64,000 nucleotides of DNA from Stachybotrys elegans (GCA_020746835.1 JAGPNK010000001.1:62001-126000), one strand, 5' to 3'; positions 10,320 through 22,350 are shown, counted from the stretch's first letter. Notes: generated by a model from the letters alone, not told the origin. A program made the numbers and translations.

Positions 10320-13300
10320 CTATCCCGTCAGAAATCGCAAAGCATTGTATACCCCCTGCGCATACTTTCGCAGCATCCTTTGTCCTCCCCCCCACACTCT
10401 ATTCCTCTCGTCAGCCCGAATCATCTCTTCCTCCAACAATCTCACGATTGTCGTGTGGCCCTGGCGGGTCGCAATTTGCAGCGCCGTTAATCCGTTGTCA
10501 TCCTGGATGCACAAATCCGCCTTCTTCTCCAACAGCATCTGAACGAATGCTTCTTGTCCTCTAAAAGCCGCCTCATGCAGCGCTGTCCGTCTGGACGTGA
10601 CAATCTCCTGGCCTCCACCCACTAGCAGGTACCGAGTTCCCGCCAAAATCTCGCTGGGGTTCGCGCCTTTATCGATCAACAGCCTCGCCAGGGCGTCTTG
10701 CCCGCAGCTGGCCAAGAGACACATCACCCCGTCAATGTTGATGATCGGAGACCCACCGCTGAAGTTGAAGATTTCCACTTTCACAAACGATAAAAAATTG
10801 CAGACGCCGCCGTGCATCGTCAGATGTTGAATACTAGCCGTTGTCGCTCTAGTTTCAGCATCCGTCTCTTCAACATCCACTACACTACCACCACCACCGA
10901 GAAGAATTCCGAGCAGTTCTCTCAGGATGTCGTGGATGAAGTAAAGGCTTCCCCCGTATTGTGTTATTAGGTCGATTCTAGCTGCTGATAAAAAGCCGAC
11001 ATGTCCTCCGTGTATCTTCGCGTACTCGATGTGAGAACATGGGAAGAAGGTGGTGCATCCTTTATATATCACTGGAGAACTTGGCTCTGCTCTCGAAAAG
11101 AAGCTGACGTAGCCTCCATACATCATCATCACTTTGATATGCGATCCCATAGAGAAGCTGACATAGCCTCGATACACTGCCATCTCTTTGATGTGTGAGT
11201 TAACAGAGAAGCCGACGTGGCCTCCAACTACTGTCATCTTGTTGATGTGCGAGTCAGCAGAGAAGCTGACGTTGCCTCGATACACTGCCATATCTTTGAT
11301 GTGCGATTCCATAGAGAAGCTGATGTATCCTCCATGAACCTCTAGTTGGTCTAGCTGTGCCGTCGACGAGAAGATAGCTGATGCATCATATACGGCAACT
11401 TGGCTCAGACGCGTAGCTGTCAAGAAGTTTACGGAGCTCCCGAGCATCTCTTGTTGGCCGACCCGTACCGTCGAGGAGAGGAAGTTACCGGTATGCGATA
11501 GGAAGACAGCAGTGCCTCCGGTGAGGCTCAGGTTGTTGATGTGACACATGGTAAAGTTGGCAGCACCTCCGTTGAGGTTCAGTTTGTTGATGTGACACAT
11601 GGTAAAGTTGGCAGCACCTCCAGTGACCATCAAATTGTCGACGTGAGACATGGCAAAATTCGCAGCACCTCCTTTGAGTTGCAAGTTTCGGATACGCGAT
11701 CTGATGAAGTCCGCGGTTCCGTCATATATTTCCACATTCCCCACATGAGTGCTGATGTGATATCTAGGCCGTCCGCGCAGCTGTAGCGAATCGAATGGTG
11801 GTGCAAACAGAGACATGCCGAGCTGTCCGCCCCTCAGCAGACCCTCCATCAGCGACACGCCAATCTTGATCCATTCACCCGTTAAAATGATGTCATCCGC
11901 CTTCCCTACGAACTTGTTGACCGTCAAAGGCGAGACGATATTCGTCAAATTCTCATCGTCTATTGTCTCGAATTGCATACTGCGTGATCTTGCCGGTTCC
12001 GTTGGCTCATCAGAGAATAACTGTGGTGATTCGGTGTCTTCTGCTTTACCATCGGTCCTGGCGTTTAGTAGAAGGCTGATGGTTCGAGCGATTGTATTGT
12101 TATTGCTCTGAAGCACCTGCGGTATTACCATTCTTCCATCGTCTTCCGCATCCAACAAGGTCTGTATCGATTCAAGACCGGTCGAGTTGCCGTGTACTGT
12201 GAGGAAAGCGGACGAGTGCTGAACTACGAGTTCTATCGTTGCTTTGTGCAACACGCGGTCCAGTGCTGTCCATCCAATTTTGTCCTCCCCGGAGAAGGAG
12301 AGTCCTTCGTTCAACCACAACTGAACTATGGCGTCGTGGCCCCTCAATGATGCGACGTGTAGTGCTGTTCGTCCGCTGCGGTCCCTAACGCTTGTTTTTG
12401 CACCATAACTTAGTAGAACCCGCATGACCTTTTCATCCCCCTGAAAAGCCGCCGTATGCAGTGCCGTCCAACCGTTGTAGAAACTCGTGGAATCTACCTT
12501 CACCCCATAGTCGAGTAATACCTGTATGATAGCCTTGTGCGATTCATGTTGCAGCACCTGGCTCCCCACCAGGGAATCCCACTCTGCAGCCCACCAGGAC
12601 GTCTCGTTCCATCCCCATTTCAGGTCGCCATCGAACGCGATCTGGATGATGTCGTCGTACCTTCCAACTAACGCTATGTTTAGCGCTATGTTGATGAAAA
12701 TGTTATGATTTTTGCTAATGGTATCGGTGGGGCTGAGGTCAGTGAAAAGCGCTCTTTTGCACCTCTCGTATCCCCAGCAAGCAACATCTATCAGTGTGCT
12801 GAAGTGTGGTGCGTCCTGAGTGCAGGCTATTTGGTCGAGCCATGACTTCATCGCGGCTGCCCATTGGTACAATAACTCCCAAGCATTTTTGCGCTCTGGA
12901 TCGTCGTCGGCAACGGGCAGTGAACAGTCTCTCAGGCAATCTGCTGCTGATGAGGAGAACGCCTGTTCGACCGGGGCCTCACCCTTTCCAATGGCTGTCC
13001 ATGCATGTCGATACCAATTGTTAGAGACATACTCGAACAATGGTAAACGGTTGCCAAGAGCCTGCAGACAGTCTCCTTTTCGATGGGCGCAAAATTGCAT
13101 GTATGTTAGACAACACCTCGCAATCCATGCGTGGCACTCGGCCTTGTGTGAAAAGAGACCGTTTTGCGCCTTGTCCGAGACGAGGTATTCCTGGACGGTT
13201 TGGTGGGCGAACTGCACCAGTTTGTCCTGGGATATTGACACGAAGCTCGAAAGTGTCAGAGACACGTAACTGTCATCTTCTGCCCGGTTCCCTATGTCGA

Positions 13301-14666
13301 AGGAGGCCCCTTGAGCGTCTATCATGGTGACCTCGGTGAGCTCTCCAAGACTTAGTGGACGTTCGGCGTAAAGGAGCCATCTCAGAAGGATGCTTGCCGT
13401 CTCCAGTTGTCCCTGGTCGTCGATGTCTTGGAATATCCGATCGTATACTTCGAGCAGCCCGGATGGCAGACCGTTCAGGGCTCGCTCAACCTGGTCCCAA
13501 CTGCCTTTTCTCCAAACCAAATCGAGAAGACAGGCTGCTAGCCGAAACCTGCAGAAAAATGTGAGAAATTCATGTGCACCCTACGACTGGAATTCTCAAC
13601 TTACATTCCATCTGCTTTTTCGTTGACGACACGAGTCACCAGATCCTGTCTGTCTTTGCTCAAAGGAAGCCAGCTCCGGCCTTTACGGGCATTCCAACGC
13701 TTCAGCTCCGCCACGACAAGCTCTTTGATGTCAAGCTCAATATTCTCCTTCATAGACTGTAAGTCGATGGCGTGGTTTGCGAAACCGTCAATGGCGCCGT
13801 TTTGCATCATGCTGCGCAGCTTCTGCTCCATCGGAGCCGTCAACCCGCCAGCTCGGCTGGTGACCAAGAGGTGGAGATTCCGCGACTTCCCGAGGAGCCA
13901 GGTAAGAAATTCACCCAGTTTATCGACCTCTGACTCCTCTCCGCTTCGGAACGACGCGTCGCATTCGTCGAGTGCATCGATGACTATGTACGTGTGTCCC
14001 TCCCTCTCCACTAGTTCTCCTAGAGAGAGTAACAACTGATCATCTGATACATCCTTGCCAGGACCATTACATATCTTTTCAACCTGAGGTGGTAACTTCC
14101 CCTTAGCTGGTACGAGTTGCAGAATAAGGGATCGGATTAGCCGAGCAACGTTCCTCTTCTCGTCTTCCCGTGCATTGAAGTAGTACCCTGCCACATGGTT
14201 ACTTTCTCGTGAGAGAGAATTCCGCAGGTAGTCGATAATGGTTGAGCTTGATGTATCAGCATCGAAACTTCATTTCCTAGATATAAGATTTTTGTGTCAT
14301 ACCTCAAGACGGTCTTGCCACACCCAGCAATCCCGTAGAACCATAGCACGCTTTTTGGTTCGCATAACCAGGACTGAAACTTATCATGCTCGCGCACCCA
14401 CTCGCCTGTGTTGCCTATATGCTTTTGTTTTGCTTGGTTGTGATCCCAGTTCAGCTCTAAGCTTTTGTTGGACTCCCAGTTTGGGAGCAGATGCTTGAGC
14501 AGCTTAGCGTGTTGTGTGTCCTCTTTTCAAGTCATCAGCTGGATGGCCCGGAAGGTGATGAACTCGATGCAGTCCAGGCGTGTCAAGGCCTACCTGACTG
14601 GTGGTTGTCGCCAACATGGACGAATGAATTCCCGCTTGCATTAATATGATACGTATCGCTAGGCAT
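10320..14666 (-). CDS. NACHT-ankyrin NLR with N-terminal amyloid motif and a beta-solenoid-like repeat domain
   Basis: Four exons (14666-14594, 14522-14303, 14246-13605, 13548-10320) with introns of 71, 56 and 56 bp give about 1,387 aa. Exon 1 encodes 24 residues with FVHVGDN at 15-21, the single R0 motif. The NACHT domain has P-loop GIAGCGKT (88-95), a Walker B-type YIVIDALDECD, and the downstream helical part (ALNGLPSGLLEVYDRIF). Ankyrin repeats (GWTALHTAAFQGDEKV; GRTALHVASLRGHDAI) occur around residues 670-760. A 17-18-residue repeat array fills ~896-1251. More ankyrin repeats (RTALHEAAFRGQEA; LTALQIATRQGHTT) close the protein. The cytosolic sensor NLR would oligomerise on ligand binding and expose R0 to seed the HeLo partner. 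Exon 1 was chosen because the longer frame has a TGA at 14529 and no ATG, whereas the splice restores an ATG start. It is convergent with the HeLo gene, 141 bp between stops. Confidence 0.85.
10735..11800 (-). other. Novel 17-18-residue beta-solenoid-like repeat array inside the NLR
   Basis: About 16 consecutive units follow the pattern x-S-H-[IV]-x-x-[LM]-x-[VLI]-x-G-G-x-x-x-F-[ST], for example MSHVDNLMVTGGAANFT, MCHINKLNLNGGAANFT and SHIKDMAVYRGNVSFS. Hydrophobic residues alternate in two short strands separated by a Gly turn, as expected for one coil of a parallel beta-helix. Units 3-6 are nearly identical at DNA level (recent tandem duplication), as are units 10-13. The array lies between two ankyrin blocks, a position usually filled by ankyrin, TPR or WD repeats in fungal NLRs. 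Confidence 0.8.
14594..14666 (-). other. NLR exon 1 encoding the R0 amyloid motif
   Basis: This 73-bp exon is too short for routine ORF calling. ATG at 14666 is followed by 23 codons and a GTAGGC donor at 14593. The acceptor is AAAAG at 14523, with a CTGATGAC branch-like sequence just before it. Spliced phase 1 gives Glu-25 and then continues in the NACHT frame without stops. Residues 7-22 align gap-free with R1 and R2 of the adjacent HeLo protein, sharing V-x-[IV]-G-D. Confidence 0.8.
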
Positions 14667-16104
14667 GTTAAGACGCCCTGTCTTCTCTTAGTTACACTAG
14701 CTGAAGGAGTGTCAGGTAAGCCCGTGGGTATTCAGGTAGTCCGTAGGGAGGTCCTTTTGGTCCTCGATGTGTGCTCGGGGGCCAGTGCCTTGCGTTTGGC
14801 AATCGAGGTGAGGGGGGTGAGACAGCCGAGCTGAAGCCCGAACCACCCAAGGCGGTAGCCGGCGGCAGAATTCCCTTAATGAGTCGGGGAAACTACGTGG
14901 ACGTGTGGTAGGCCAAGGGACTGCTGGGGCAGGAGCGCTTCGCTACCATGCGATCCGGGTCATGTGACCTAGTCGCCAGACTCTGAGAGGTAGACGTGTT
15001 GCTGGCTACCACCGACCTGATCCGTCACCCACAAATGGCCAACGATCCATCTTTTCTGTCACAAAACCCACCACGCTCAAGTACCGCCGCCAATTATCCA
15101 AACGGAGAGGGACGTGACCTTTGAGAAGCGAGTCACCAATACCATAAGCCTGGTCAGTGGGTCTCCTCTAACGTAGGCGGATGCTGACTGTTTGTAGTTC
15201 TTTGGTGGCGTCACAGGACAGCGGTCTACTCATGAGACAGAAATAGCTTTCGGTTACCCTCGCCTTCCTCTCACCGTTGCAACCATCTGCGGTCTCGTGT
15301 ACCTGTCCAAAGAGATGACTCTCCGACGCTGTGGCTACATCCTGCAGGGCCGTTGATCCGAGTAGGATCCGGGATTACGATTCTCCTCAGGTGTGGTTTC
15401 TGCATCTCAATTTTTGCACCCCAGCTCATTGAGCTTCCCGCCGGGTGTTTGCTGTCAAGCATGTGGACCGATCGGATAATAACCTCATCTTGGTTGGATG
15501 TTAACATTTGGATTTGGTAATGGTATTGTTCTGCGGGAATTACTCTGCGCCGTTACGAGACCAGCGGCCGCCTCGACCTTCATTTCACCCCAACCGGTGA
15601 CTTGCTGTCCCCATTCAAGCAAGGTTTGTGTTGACACTGGTCCCACTTGGCCTCCTCACTCCAGATTTTACGAGTCGTAAACATGGGGTTGAACTAACAT
15701 TTTTCAGATACCCCGTACTGCAAATAATATTCTAATATCTTCCGACAGCTACGACTTGACAATGACGAGGTAATGGATCTGTTGGCTCTACACCTCTACA
15801 CGGTTTACTGAAACGAACAGTAACCGCAGAGTCAATCCCAGGGGAGCCTTGTCCAGCTTAAGCGTTGTCGGGAACATCCGCAGGAGCGTCTAGCCATGTT
15901 TGTCGTCGCCCATCAACAACCTGGTCCGGCGTCACGCCACGGCATGACTTGAGCGGAGCCCAACCAGACTTCCACCCTTGACGGGAATAGTCTCATCAGA
16001 TAAAGGAGAAGAGGATCTGATAAAATTTCTCATTCCAGGGCTTAAATAAGGTCGTGTGCCCAGACTGCAACCTCGCATTCTGTCCAGCACAATCTTCACC
16101 CATC
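14667..16104. other. Intergenic interval, no gene seen
   Basis: This 1.4-kb stretch between the NLR start and the permease start has frames shorter than 80 codons without domain features. It may hold decayed coding sequence, since composition is GC-balanced rather than typical intergenic AT, but no family could be named. Confidence 0.5.
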
Positions 16105-17963
16105 ATGTCCATCGGCGAGAAAGTCAGAAGTGCGTCTAGACCAATGCAGACTTGAAAACTGCTAACGTACAGTAGCCTTCTTCCTCGGAGGCGCCGCCTC
16201 TTCCCCCGAGGAGAGAAAGCTTGTCCAGAAGCTCGGTATGTGCCCCAGGCCTGACACTTCCCTTGGCTAACAGACCAGACTTCTTCATTCTCGTATGTAC
16301 TCATCTTGATTGCATCATCTCAGACTAACTCGCCCAAGACGTACTGCTGCTTCAGCTACTTTTTCAACTTCCTCGGTACGCTTCCCCTCCATGCGACTGG
16401 GCGACTCTAACCATTCAGACCGATCGGCCTTTGCCAATGCCTACGTCGCCGGTCTCCGTGAGGCCCTCAACATGACGGGTAACGACTACAGCACCGTCCT
16501 ATCCGTTACGACAGCCGGGTATGTCTCTTCAGACGAAGTAGGGCGACGCTGACCCCGAAAGCATGGCGATTGGACAGCTGCCCAACGGTCTCATTATCCA
16601 GAAGATCCGCCCCAGTATCTGGTTCCCTAGCTGCGTGGTCGCTTGGGCAGGCTGTAAGTACCCAACCTCGTCGCTGAATCTGGCTAACATTGTGTAGTGA
16701 CGGTCAGTACCTCACATCTTACATCGAACACACTAACGTACCCAGATGGTTACGGCCGCCGTCAAGACAGTCACGCAGCTCTGCGTCATCCGCTTCTTCC
16801 TGGGTCTCGCCGAGGCCAGCACCTACTCGGGCGCCATCTATACCATCAGCGCCTGGTATAAGCCTGCCGAGATCTCCAAGCGCACCGCCCTCTTTTCTTC
16901 CTCGGGCATGGTCGGCACCATGTTTGCAGGTGTCATGATGACGGCCATTCACAAGGGCATGGAAGGCATGGCCAGCCTGGCGGGCTGGCAATGGGTATTT
17001 ATCATTGACGGCATCATCACGCTGCCCATTGCTGTTTTTGGCTTCCTCTACTTTCCTGACACGCCCGACCGCACCAGGGCCCCGTACTTGACCGAGGCGG
17101 ACAAGAAGCTCGCCCTCTCACGCGTGCCGACCATCACCAAGGAGGGCCGTAGCATCGCCCCTCTCTCCATCATCAAGCGAGCCTTTGCCACTCCCCTGTT
17201 GTAAGTCATTCCTTCCATGAGATGTTCTTTAATAACATATGTAGCTGGATTCTCGTCTTCTGGTCGCCCATCTGCTCCAGCATGGAAGGCTTCGCTTTCC
17301 AGAGCAGCTTCCTACTCTACCTCAAGCATTATAGCAACGAATTTGCCCAGACGCAGATCAACACATATCCCCTCGGTGTCCAGGCCGTTGGTATCGTGGC
17401 CAACATGCTCACGGCTTGGCACATGGACGTGTCTGGCAAGCGCATTCCCATGACCATCCTCGCCATCCTGCTCCAGGTTGTGGTCGGATCCATGCTCGTG
17501 GTGAGGGATCTCGGACACGCTGGAACCTTCTTTGCCTTTTACCTCAGCGGAGCAGGATACATGGTCCTACCTCTCATCTTTGGTTGGGCGGCCATCATCC
17601 TCCAGCGCAGCGGAGATGACGCCGTGAGGAGTCTGACGCTGTACTGCATGAACATCTTCTCCATGATCATGTGGACCTTTTGGGGCATCATCTTCTACAA
17701 CGGCGGCGACGCTCCTTACTGGAAGAAGGGATCCATCTCGCTGCTCGTGTGCTGCGTTGTCATGTTTGGTTACATGTTCCTCGTCTGGAAGGTATGTTGA
17801 TCGATCCACATTCGTGAAGAGGCTGACTGTTTAGATGGATAAAACCACCATGGAGAAATACAAGCACCGCCTGCCGGATGCCAGGGACGAGGAGGCCAAG
17901 AGCATCGATCCCCAGGAAATTCAAGAAAAGTCCGGCGCCCAAAGCACTGTCGAGATTCAATAG
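16105..17963 (+). CDS. MFS permease of the anion:cation symporter (allantoate/pantothenate permease-like) family
   Basis: Ten exons are inferred from good donors and acceptors, with very small 5' exons (e.g. 16105-16129). The reconstructed protein begins MSIGEKVR and ends ...AQSTVEIQ. It has about 12 membrane segments. Family marks are N-terminal YFFNFLDRSAFANAYVAGL (helix 1 with D-R), the GQLPNGLIIQKIRPS loop, a helix-4 RFFLGLAEA motif, and LGVQAVGIVANMLTAWHMD in the second half. These are typical of Dal5/Liz1/Tna1-type plasma-membrane carriers of organic anions and vitamins. The substrate cannot be told from sequence. The Asp/Glu-rich tail is cytosolic. The stop lies 25 bp from the stop of the convergent receptor gene, so the 3'UTRs must overlap. 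Confidence 0.85.
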
Positions 17964-17988
17964 CATGCAAGGCATATAATATATTTAA

Positions 17989-19487
17989 TCACGGTGTTGA
18001 GCAAATACTACCCGTCGGACCCAAATGTCCCAAGGCATACAGCTCGCTGGCCTTGTCTCGCTGCCTCCCAGGAAACAGTCGTTCCTCATCGTCAGACTCA
18101 ATCTCAAAAGTCTGCGTCTGCAAAATGGCGCCAGAAGCCACCTTGGGCAACGAGCATATCCCCGTGCCCAGCGACTGGACCGTGGACTTGCTACCTGAAT
18201 TATTCTCATCTTTGGGGCCAGACCGAATGTAGTAGCGCCGCTTCCCAGTGCTGTACTTTGACGAGCTGCTCAGCAGGTTCGGGACGAAATGCTTCATCAT
18301 GTTGGCCATGCTAGGCATGCAGGCGCAGATGATGCCGACGTTGAGTTCGACAATGGTCCAGAGGGCCACGCCGTATTGCTCCCACGTGGGATTTGTCGCC
18401 TTGCTGAATTTTAGTAGGGAGTTGAGGCGGATGATGGTGAAGACGGTAATCCTATCTGGTCAGCAGGTTCTCCCTCTTCCGACGAAATACTTACATGGCG
18501 CCGGTACCGAGCATGGTGCCCACGGCAAGCTTCTTCTTCCAGTGCATCTGCAGCGACCTGAGCCTCGACATAGGCAAAGCCAGCATCCAGATATCGACGG
18601 CAATGTTGATGGCAGCATGCGCCCAGAGAATGGCGTTGACGTCCATGCATCCGGTCTGGTGGTCCAGGTCCTTCCAAGTAAAGATGATGGGGTTGCACTG
18701 GAACACGGCGACGAAGAAGAAGATGACACCGTACAGGCCATTCACTATCATGGTGCCGATAATGGCATATTGGATGGAGCTTTGGCCAAAGATGCGGTAA
18801 AAGAAGACGAGAAAGGAGGCCTTGAGGATGGGAACGGCGGCAAAGTAGATGACCTCGACCAGGTAGAGCCAATGGACGAAACGAACAATCTCTGGATACG
18901 TCACCATCCAAACGTCCTTGCCGAGGCCGTCGGGGATGGCGTACGCGACGAGTATGACGGCCTCGGCGATGACGAGCGCGAGCGCAACCAGCACGAGCCC
19001 ATCGTCCCAAAATATGCCTGTCCCGCCTCTCTTGGTTGTCTGGTAGACGACGCGCGTGGCAGCAACAACGCTGGCGAGCGTGGTGAAGGTGATGGCGATA
19101 CTGTGGACCGTTTGGCTCCGGTCACGTCGTGGAAAGTTGCACACGTAGCTCGTCCCGTTGAGCATGGCTGTTGTAGTCAGCATGCAATCCGCATACAATC
19201 ACTTGGGGTGCTGACAGTATGCTTGCTCTCGCGTGCAGCCTCCCAGGACGCAATCCTCGCTTGCCTTCAAAAAGTCTTTGTTGTTGCACAGGCAGTCGAC
19301 GTCGGTCAGGCTGCAGACCGATTCGCTCAGGGCCCCCAGAATGCATGAAGCCTATACTGATTAGAAGGAGTTGGTCGGCTGGTCATGTACTTACCGCGCA
19401 CGCTGGGAGCATGGCCAGACCAGGCTCAGTCTGGCACGCACCGAGCGATGCCACGCCCAGCAAGCACAACGTCGACAACAGCCTCAT
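17989..19487 (-). CDS. PTH11-like CFEM G-protein-coupled receptor
   Basis: The start ATG at 19487 encodes a signal peptide (MRLLSTLCLLGVASLGA), followed by a CFEM domain with the expected cysteines (CILGALSESVC, DVDCLCNN, SEDCVLGGC). A rhodopsin-like seven-helix domain follows (FWDDGLVLVALALVIAEA; YRIFGQSSIQYAIIGTMIV; NPIIFTWKDLD..GCMD). The cytosolic tail is Ser/Lys-rich, with FEIESDDEERLFPG. Several short introns interrupt it (for example after ACA near 19394 and at about 18453-18490). The WxDD and C-x-D-x-N-A features are characteristic of fungal PTH11-type surface-sensing receptors acting through G proteins. Expected length is ~400-450 aa. Confidence 0.85.
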
Positions 19488-20127
19488 GTTAATGGGTGAA
19501 CTGCCATGACGACGATGGCTTGCGCCGGCCGGGAATAAATACCACGGAGAATTCATCGAGCCAGTAGTCAGGGGGAACCTGACTCGAGCATCAAATTACT
19601 GGTGTTTGGGCTAGTGCGGACCGCTTGAGAGCGACGGCGCGGCAATCGTCCGCTTGTCCTACACCAGCCGTGGTTTCTCGGTACCCGTGGTTTCTCGAGT
19701 TATCCAGCGAGTATCAGATGCTTCATCAAGGAGATGCATCATCGAGATATAACTACAAAGACACACGAAGGCATGTTGACCTTCCTGACCCGATGGCTTG
19801 GTCAACTGCAGGGCTCCCACGAACGAGCAGGATCGTCGGGTCAACTAGCAAAGATCCGTGGGTCACTTGACGAGCAATGCCGAAGCTAAGCCCGCGAAGG
19901 GATACGAGCTCGTTAACTTGCTGGAGAATTCGGTACTCGCACAGAACACTAACTTGATGTATACAAGCGGCAACTGGCTAATGGATCGTCGAAACGTGTC
20001 GTGCGGACCTGTTTCTAGATATCCCGATATACTCCGCTACATCTTGGCACTTGGCCACTGTTTTGGAAGGTGCCCAACCAGCCTTGCAGATCATCCGTCG
20101 AGGCCGTGCTGTTGAGGATTGCATGAC
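19488..20127. other. Intergenic interval, no gene seen
   Basis: This 640-bp stretch combines the receptor's promoter and the downstream region of the reductase-like gene. Open frames are short and featureless. Confidence 0.5.
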
Positions 20128-20691
20128 TCACTTTCGGGTGTACTCGACGTTGTAAGCCGTCATGAGAATTCCCGTCTGCAGTCGCTGCGCGGATTTTGCA
20201 ACCAGGCGAAATGGGGCTCCGCCAGTCTCGGCACTCATCAGCTTGAACCCGTCTCGCAGGAGAACAGGCATAATGGCCATCTCCATCACGTCCAGCAGCC
20301 CTGCGTCCAGGCACGCTGCAGCCAGCCACCCCCCGCCCATGATCCACACGTCACGGCCATCCTGTCCCTTTAAACTCGCGATGCGCTCGATGAATCCATC
20401 CGATATGATGGTAACGTCGGGGTGGTCGCCGGGCTGGAGCGTCCTGCTGATGACGATGACGCTGTCCTTGGAACGACCGATGAGCGGGTTCTGCGGGCCC
20501 ATTCCGCGCATCACGTCGTACGTCTTCCGCCCCATGATGAAGAAGTCGAATTCGTCGTACAGCCCGGCAAAGTCGATGGACGAGTCCTCCACGATCCAGC
20601 CTGTAGACTCGTCAGGGGGGGCGATGAAGCCGTCCAGCGACATGGCGACGTTGTATCTCACCAAGCGACCCATTGAGAAGATAGAGATCAA
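20128..20691 (-). CDS. RibD C-terminal / dihydrofolate reductase-like protein
   Basis: Single exon, 187 aa. Motifs of the bacterial-type YyaP/YwjB DHFR-like family are clear: YNVAMSLDGFIA near the N-terminus, MGRKTYDVM, a VISRTLQPG strand, and VWIMGGGWLAAACLDAGLLD with the NADPH-binding GGG. The C-terminus has EMAIMPVLLRDG. Likely a cytosolic NAD(P)H-dependent reductase of unknown substrate. The true start may be the second Met (20673), which places the first beta-strand (RLVRYNVAMSLDG) right at the N-terminus as usual for the family. Intronless genes of this family in fungi are often of bacterial origin, but transfer is not shown here. Confidence 0.85.
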   Translation of the reverse strand: MISIFSMGRLVRYNVAMSLDGFIAPPDESTGWIVEDSSIDFAGLYDEFDFFIMGRKTYDVMRGMGPQNPLIGRSKDSVIVISRTLQPGDHPDVTIISDGFIERIASLKGQDGRDVWIMGGGWLAAACLDAGLLDVMEMAIMPVLLRDGFKLMSAETGGAPFRLVAKSAQRLQTGILMTAYNVEYTRK

Positions 20692-22350
20692 AATGGGTTG
20701 TGTCTTGTGTCTGCCGATAAATTTACCTTGGCGAATGACTCATGCTGGTCTTGGCGGGGTCAGGCGATCAATAATGCATGGACTCGTTAGTTGGCTCTTG
20801 AAACCTTAAACACTTCCATTCCTAATATGAATAACTAACCAAGCTTTCAACGTACAGCCTAGAATCAACTCTACGTTCCCAGATTGTTACAGATGGTTGT
20901 CATGAATTCGCTGCCTGATCTTCTGGCCGACGCGAATTGTGCTCAAAGGTGTGCTGCTCGACATCCACGACCTGGCACCAGATGCGTGACAAGCTGTACA
21001 AAAGATACAATGGCAGAGAAGTATTCACTTGTCCAAGGTCACACGAATAAATGCTACAATAAGCAATAGCGCGAGTGTACACTCGGCTATAGTACCCGCT
21101 CGACCTTTATACTGCATGGGGTGACTCCAAGTCTGCTAGTTGCCAGTGGTTTTTATGAGACCAGGTCGACGCCCGGCTTTGATGAGTGCACCCGCAGGCT
21201 ATGGGTTTGCTTCAGGGAGGACGCTCGGATGACTTCCAGTGGGTGTTTGAATCTAGGAATATGGAGACGCCGACGTGGTTTCATACGGAGGTTGGTTACG
21301 CTACTCCCGCCGAGTAAGTGAATCGCATATCCTCTTGACGCCTTTAATTTACCTTTTGGGACAGTGGAACCTTTATACGAAAAATATCCCAAGAGTCTGT
21401 CTATTCTCATGGCTCTTTTGTCAAGCCTGAATAACATCCCATACGAGAACGCCCCGAACACCACTGTATCGACGATAAATATGGCTCCTACATTCAACAA
21501 TAATTATGGACAAGTCAATCGGTTAAACGGCAGCACTCAGCCTGAGCCGATCCTGGAGGAGGAATGGTGTCATGGCAGGCTAGTATAGGGTAAGAGTGGG
21601 TGGCGTCGATATTTATAGACCGAAGCACCCGACTGGCCGAGCACAGCCATGCTGTATTATTGACCCTGACGGTGAGCATGAGAGTGATATGGCCAGCTTG
21701 GAATGGAAGGCCGTGGCCAGTAAAGACGGCAAACACTCGTCCCTCAAGTATCTGGAGACGTTGGGCGATCATCTGTTGTCCTATCACAAAACACAACCAG
21801 TCACGTGCAGAACATTGATCGGCGCCTGAATCTGCGGAGAACAAGCCCGGACGCACGATTATGAAGCGGATTGTGAAGAAAGTCGCGAGGACGCGAGGTG
21901 AGCGTGCCGTGTAAGCCGTAGGAAGGATTCCGGGCAGACAGGATTTGTGGGACGGATCGATTCGGGGTATTTCGGTCGACTGCGTCGTCTTTCTCTCGCA
22001 TGTTGCTGGCCTTGCCTGCTGTATGCTGCATGCTGCACGCTGCTTCTTGTCTCTTGTCTGACTATGCTGGAGGTGATGGGCTAGACATGAAGTCGCAAAG
22101 GATTAATAATTGACAGACAACCAACAATTCGCCTTGTTGAATAGGTCGTCCAGAATGCGGGAGCATCGCCATCCCTGATCCCTGCTGCTCCATTATTAGC
22201 AACTGGGAAATCTGCCGATGGCTGCAGGTCATCATCTCCATATTAGTAGCGGCCGTCTTGGCACTTGAACCCCAGATGCCACCCCAAGCTCTCAACACCA
22301 GCCAACACAGCACCGCATCGTGAGGATCTTGTGAAGCCAGTATCGACAGA
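20692..22350. other. Intergenic interval, no convincing gene
   Basis: Frames at 21153-21500 (minus) and 21364-21588 (plus) overlap, have mixed composition and show no family marks. I see no intron set that would join them into a longer product. Confidence 0.45.

Noticed and set aside
21153..21588. Possible small genes on either strand
   Set aside because: Overlapping frames with mixed composition, no domains and no supporting splice sites.
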